Origin: Montifringilla adamsi
Lineage: Eukaryota > Chordata > Aves > Passeriformes > Passeridae
Direction of reading: 5' to 3'
Length of the DNA: 64,000 nucleotides
Assembly (NCBI GenBank): GCA_017590115.1
Contig: JAGGNK010012559.1
Coordinates: 3,889,236-3,953,235 of the forward strand
How positions within the stretch are numbered: position 1 is the first letter of the stretch; every line of letters starts with the position of its first letter. A model generated the notes under the pieces. That model saw only the letters and a list, made by a program, of their open reading frames with translations, was not told the DNA's origin and made no database searches. This document shows, piece by piece, positions 61,634 through 64,000 of this stretch. The translations under genes and the position numbers were made by a program.

Positions 61634-62169
61634 CCCAAAGCTGCCGGGGAAGCGCCCCGTGAAGCCGCAGGAGCCCTGGCACAGGCCTGAGCCGCACCCA
61701 ACCCGGCGCGGCCTTCCCCCTCAGCTCCCGCCGCTCCCGCCCGAGCCCTTCGGGCCGAAAGGGCTCCTGAGGGGACAGCCCAGGGTGGGAACCCGAGCAC
61801 GGGAGAGCTCCAGCACCGCTCTAGCAGAGACAGCCACATCAAGAGTTAACCCGAACGTGAAACTGAACGAGCGGTTTCAGAAAATTCTGGAATATCTGGT
61901 GATTCACCCCTCCCTGTTGGGAAATATCCGGCCGTTTCGTTACTTCCTCCGAGCACAGCAGACGCAACAGAGGCTGGTGGTGAGGGGAGCCGCGGTCCCA
62001 CGGTGCGTGTTTGGGGACAGCAGCCTTTCTCTGAGGTAGGGACAGTCATGGGGGGCTGCTCCCCTCACCGGGCCACCACCACTCAGAGCAGCCACCGAGC
62101 CCTGGGCCGGGCAGGAGCTTGGGCAGGGAATGGGGGGGTCTCTGTTTTTAAGGTGCGGTGGGCGGGCAG
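61634..62169 (+). repeat. Segmental duplication, acceptor copy of 53,673-54,209
   Basis: Near-identical copy carrying the ISRE-like motif (61,858-61,879) and the 5' UTR exon ending at 62,035 with its GTAGGG donor. It supplies the promoter of array gene 4. Confidence 0.9.
61858..61879 (+). promoter_or_regulatory. ISRE/IRF-like element, array gene 4
   Basis: Exact copy of the GTGAAACTGAACGAGCGGTT motif of array gene 1, within the duplicated promoter block. Confidence 0.5.
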
Positions 62170-62429
62170 CACTGGTCAGAGGTGGATATGGAGAGCAAAA
62201 AGGGGCTGGGTGTGCTCATGGAGCAGAGCTCACTGCAAGCCAACTCTCTGGCACACACTGAGGAGACCCTTAGTGGGGTGCAACCTTCCATATACCTCCA
62301 CAGCCCAAACCACTGAGCCTCGACTGCATCCTGGAGCATCCCATCACCCACCAAAGCATCCCAGCATCCTGGAATATTCCAGCCACCCCTGGAATCTTCC
62401 AGACACCTGAACAGCACAAGATCATCCCA
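62170..62429 (+). repeat. Mosaic insert derived from array intron 3 and spacer repeat
   Basis: CACTGGTCAGAGGTGGATAT and following sequence match the intron of the IFI6-like gene near 58,302, and CAGCCCAAACCACTGAG to about 62,350 matches spacer copies near 52,846 and 58,439. It shows repeated non-allelic exchange within the array. Confidence 0.7.
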
Positions 62430-62610
62430 TAGAAGGACCCTAAGAAAGCGTTAAGAGCGTTGCTGATGTGTCAATGTCTGAAAGGTCACTTTGTGAAAAA
62501 AAAACTGTACAAGGAAATAATGGGTATTGAGGAAGGCTATAAAACCAGCTCCTTTCCCTCAATAAATAACTCAGTATCCCTGCGGGTCTGAGTCCGTGCA
62601 CTGGCGGAGC
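62430..62610 (+). mobile_element. Possible endogenous-retrovirus LTR fragment
   Basis: A block unlike the surrounding array sequence interrupts the 5' UTR intron of array gene 4. It has an AT-rich upstream part, TATAAAA at 62,538-62,544, AATAAA at 62,561-62,566 only 17 bp later, and a following GC-richer tail. This TATA-then-AATAAA spacing resembles the U3/R end of avian retroviral LTRs. No target-site duplication or internal region was found, so the assignment is tentative. Confidence 0.35.
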
Positions 62611-62843
62611 AGCCCAGGTAGCCGTGGGCCGGGCAGGAGCCTGGGCAGGGACTGAGGGGTCTCTGCTCTTATGGGATGGCTGGGGTCTCCTGGGTGGGAG
62701 AGGGGTAGCTGGGGGCAATCATGCAGGGCAGCAAAGCCCTGCTGACCCCACCTGCTGCCCATGGAAAGATTTCTTGTTCTTACTTCCCAAAGGACCGGAA
62801 TTAGAGCAGACTCATTGCAGTTCTTGCTCCTGTCCTGCCAACC

Positions 62844-63467
62844 ATGGGTAAGTTGGGTGGCTCGTGGGGTCTGGGACAGGGGACCTGCAATGGGACAGAC
62901 CGGAGAGGGTCACAGTGACCCTGGGGTTCGCCCTTTCCCCCCTCTCCTCCCGGGTGTCTGCAGGGCTGAAGGAGGGAGGCTCTGGGAGAGCTGCTGCTGC
63001 CAGGGGGCCCCTTCCCTGCCAGGCACAGGGCACGGGGCTCCAGCCGGGAGGAGCTTTAGTGCCCAGCTCCTGCTCATCTGTCATTTTACCTCTCAGAGCC
63101 TGGTGTTGTCGTCTTTGCAGTCGTCGCTGTATGTGCATTTGTAGGTGAGACTCTGGCACGGATAATGGCATTTGGGTTCTCTTCTGGTGCTTCTGAGGGG
63201 GAAGGGGCAGCTCTGGCTGCTGCCTGGAATTCTACCTGCCCCCACTGCTGCAGCCCTGCACACTGTTCCTCTCCTGCCACCCATGGGTGTCCCTGTCCCT
63301 GCACCCCCAGCCCTCGCTCCCCACTCTGGTCCCTGGGTGCTTTTGGGGAGGCCGGTTCTGGTGCTGGTGGCAGGGGGACATGTGGGTCACAGCGAGTACA
63401 CTAATGCTGTTCTGTCCTCCCTGGAGCAACAGTTCTGAGAATGAATCGAAATCGGACTGCTGCATGA
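62844..63467 (+). CDS. Putative hydrophobic microprotein, array gene 4 (30 aa) or decaying copy
   Basis: Third paralogue of the array. Model: 5' UTR exon ending 62,035, next exon from 62,793, coding exons 62844-62847 (ATGG), 63097-63144 and 63427-63467, total 93 nt. Exon 2 encodes a hydrophobic stretch EPGVVVFAVVAVCAFV; exon 3 then gives ATVLRMNRNRTAA and a stop. The exon 3 acceptor has lost the CAG seen in the other copies and would have to use GAG (or CAACAG six bases later, also followed by the same stop). Another frame of exon 3, encoding SSENESKSDCCMNAEDARFH, ends in the correct phase for a last exon at 63,956, which suggests a frameshift or acceptor loss in a formerly longer gene. It may be a pseudogene. 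The gene continues to or past the right edge. Confidence 0.4.
63197..63426 (+). repeat. Conserved intron module, copy 4 of 4
   Basis: Same module in array gene 4. Here the terminal acceptor has changed from CCCTGCAG to CCCTGGAG. Confidence 0.9.
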
Positions 63468-63955
63468 ATGCTGAGGATGCACGTTTCCATGCTGGTGAGT
63501 GGGGAGGGCAGGGCGGCTGGGCTGTGCTGTGTTGGAACACAAGGTTGTAGCCTGGGCTTACTCTGAGGCCAAAGCAGCCCTTGAACCCATCACTGGTCTG
63601 AATGTGCCCAAATGTGTGGCAAAGGGATCCATCCCAATGTGGTGGGAAGAGCCAGGACCTGCTGGGGTAGGGGTTGGGGGTGAGGGCATCAGGGGCTGTG
63701 CAGGGAGATGACTGCTCTGTGGCAAAAACTCCTGTGTCCACTGGCAGCAGTGGTCAGATTTAGAAAGTGAAAGCAGAAAGGGGTTGGATGGGCTCAGAGA
63801 GCAGAGTTCACTGCTAGACCAACTCCCTGGCACAGTCCATGGAGACCCTTGCCTCTCCTGCCCAGGAGAAGTCCTTGGCTGTCCTTGCCTCATGCTTGTC
63901 CTTCAGCAGGCAGTGTTGTCGATGCTCCTGGAACATCACACTTCTGTCTTTGCAG

Positions 63956-64000
63956 GGGCAGCATAAATGGCCTGACTCTGCCCTCTGAGCAGCCGTCAAT
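63956..64000 (+). other. Candidate last exon of array gene 4, cut by window edge
   Basis: TCTTTGCAG acceptor followed by GGGCAGCATAA aligns with the last-exon acceptors at 55,465 and 60,311. In phase 1 it would add Gly-Ala-Ala and stop. The window ends 45 bp into it. Confidence 0.4.

Noticed and set aside
60879..62039. 386-aa plus-strand open frame
   Set aside because: Runs across duplicated spacer, promoter and ISRE blocks; its twin region at 51.6-54.2 kb does not keep the frame open.

Overview
The window is vertebrate nuclear DNA, almost certainly from a bird. It has spliced genes with short introns, GC-rich CpG-island promoters, CR1-type LINE 3' ends, and a miR-1b/miR-133c pair that I recall from chicken microchromosome 23. 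The gene order TFAP2E - NCDN - KIAA0319L matches human 1p34.3 (mirrored), and an IFI6-type gene nearby also fits a chicken-23-like microchromosome. That chromosome placement is from memory, not computed.

Layout. 1-5,607 (minus): the first three coding exons of TFAP2E (AP-2 epsilon); the rest of the gene lies off the left edge beyond a long intron. 5,608-11,430: intergenic, with a CpG-rich part and an AT-rich block that looks like a conserved enhancer. 11,430-15,042 (minus): complete NCDN (neurochondrin), 6 coding exons, 716 aa. 15,043-15,640: a head-to-head promoter shared by NCDN and KIAA0319L. 15,640-45,455 (plus): complete KIAA0319L, 20 coding exons, 1,102 aa, whose exon lengths add to an exact multiple of three. 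45,456-53,220: a long GC-rich stretch with no recognisable protein exon but a compact AT-rich motif cluster at about 48.88-49.07 kb. 53,231-53,455: the two muscle microRNA hairpins miR-1b and miR-133c, plus strand.

53,640-64,000 (plus): a tandem array of small genes related to the interferon-induced IFI6/IFI27 (ISG12) family. One gene (57.4-60.5 kb) contains a clear ISG12 domain exon. Two others (53.9-55.95 kb and 62.0-64.0 kb) share the same promoter, 5' UTR, micro-exon with the start codon, hydrophobic exon 2 and introns, but have no ISG12 domain and would encode membrane microproteins of about 64 and 30 residues. The introns of these paralogues are nearly identical, while the short coding exons between them are highly divergent. 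Each promoter carries a GAAACTGA-type ISRE/IRF-like motif. The array is interleaved with recent segmental duplications: a 662-bp perfect tandem repeat, and a block copied from 51.6-54.2 kb to 61.0-62.2 kb that lost the microRNAs.

The array is the best candidate for something undescribed: a fast-diversifying set of probably interferon-inducible hydrophobic microprotein genes. The first three protein genes are ordinary conserved loci with unremarkable function.
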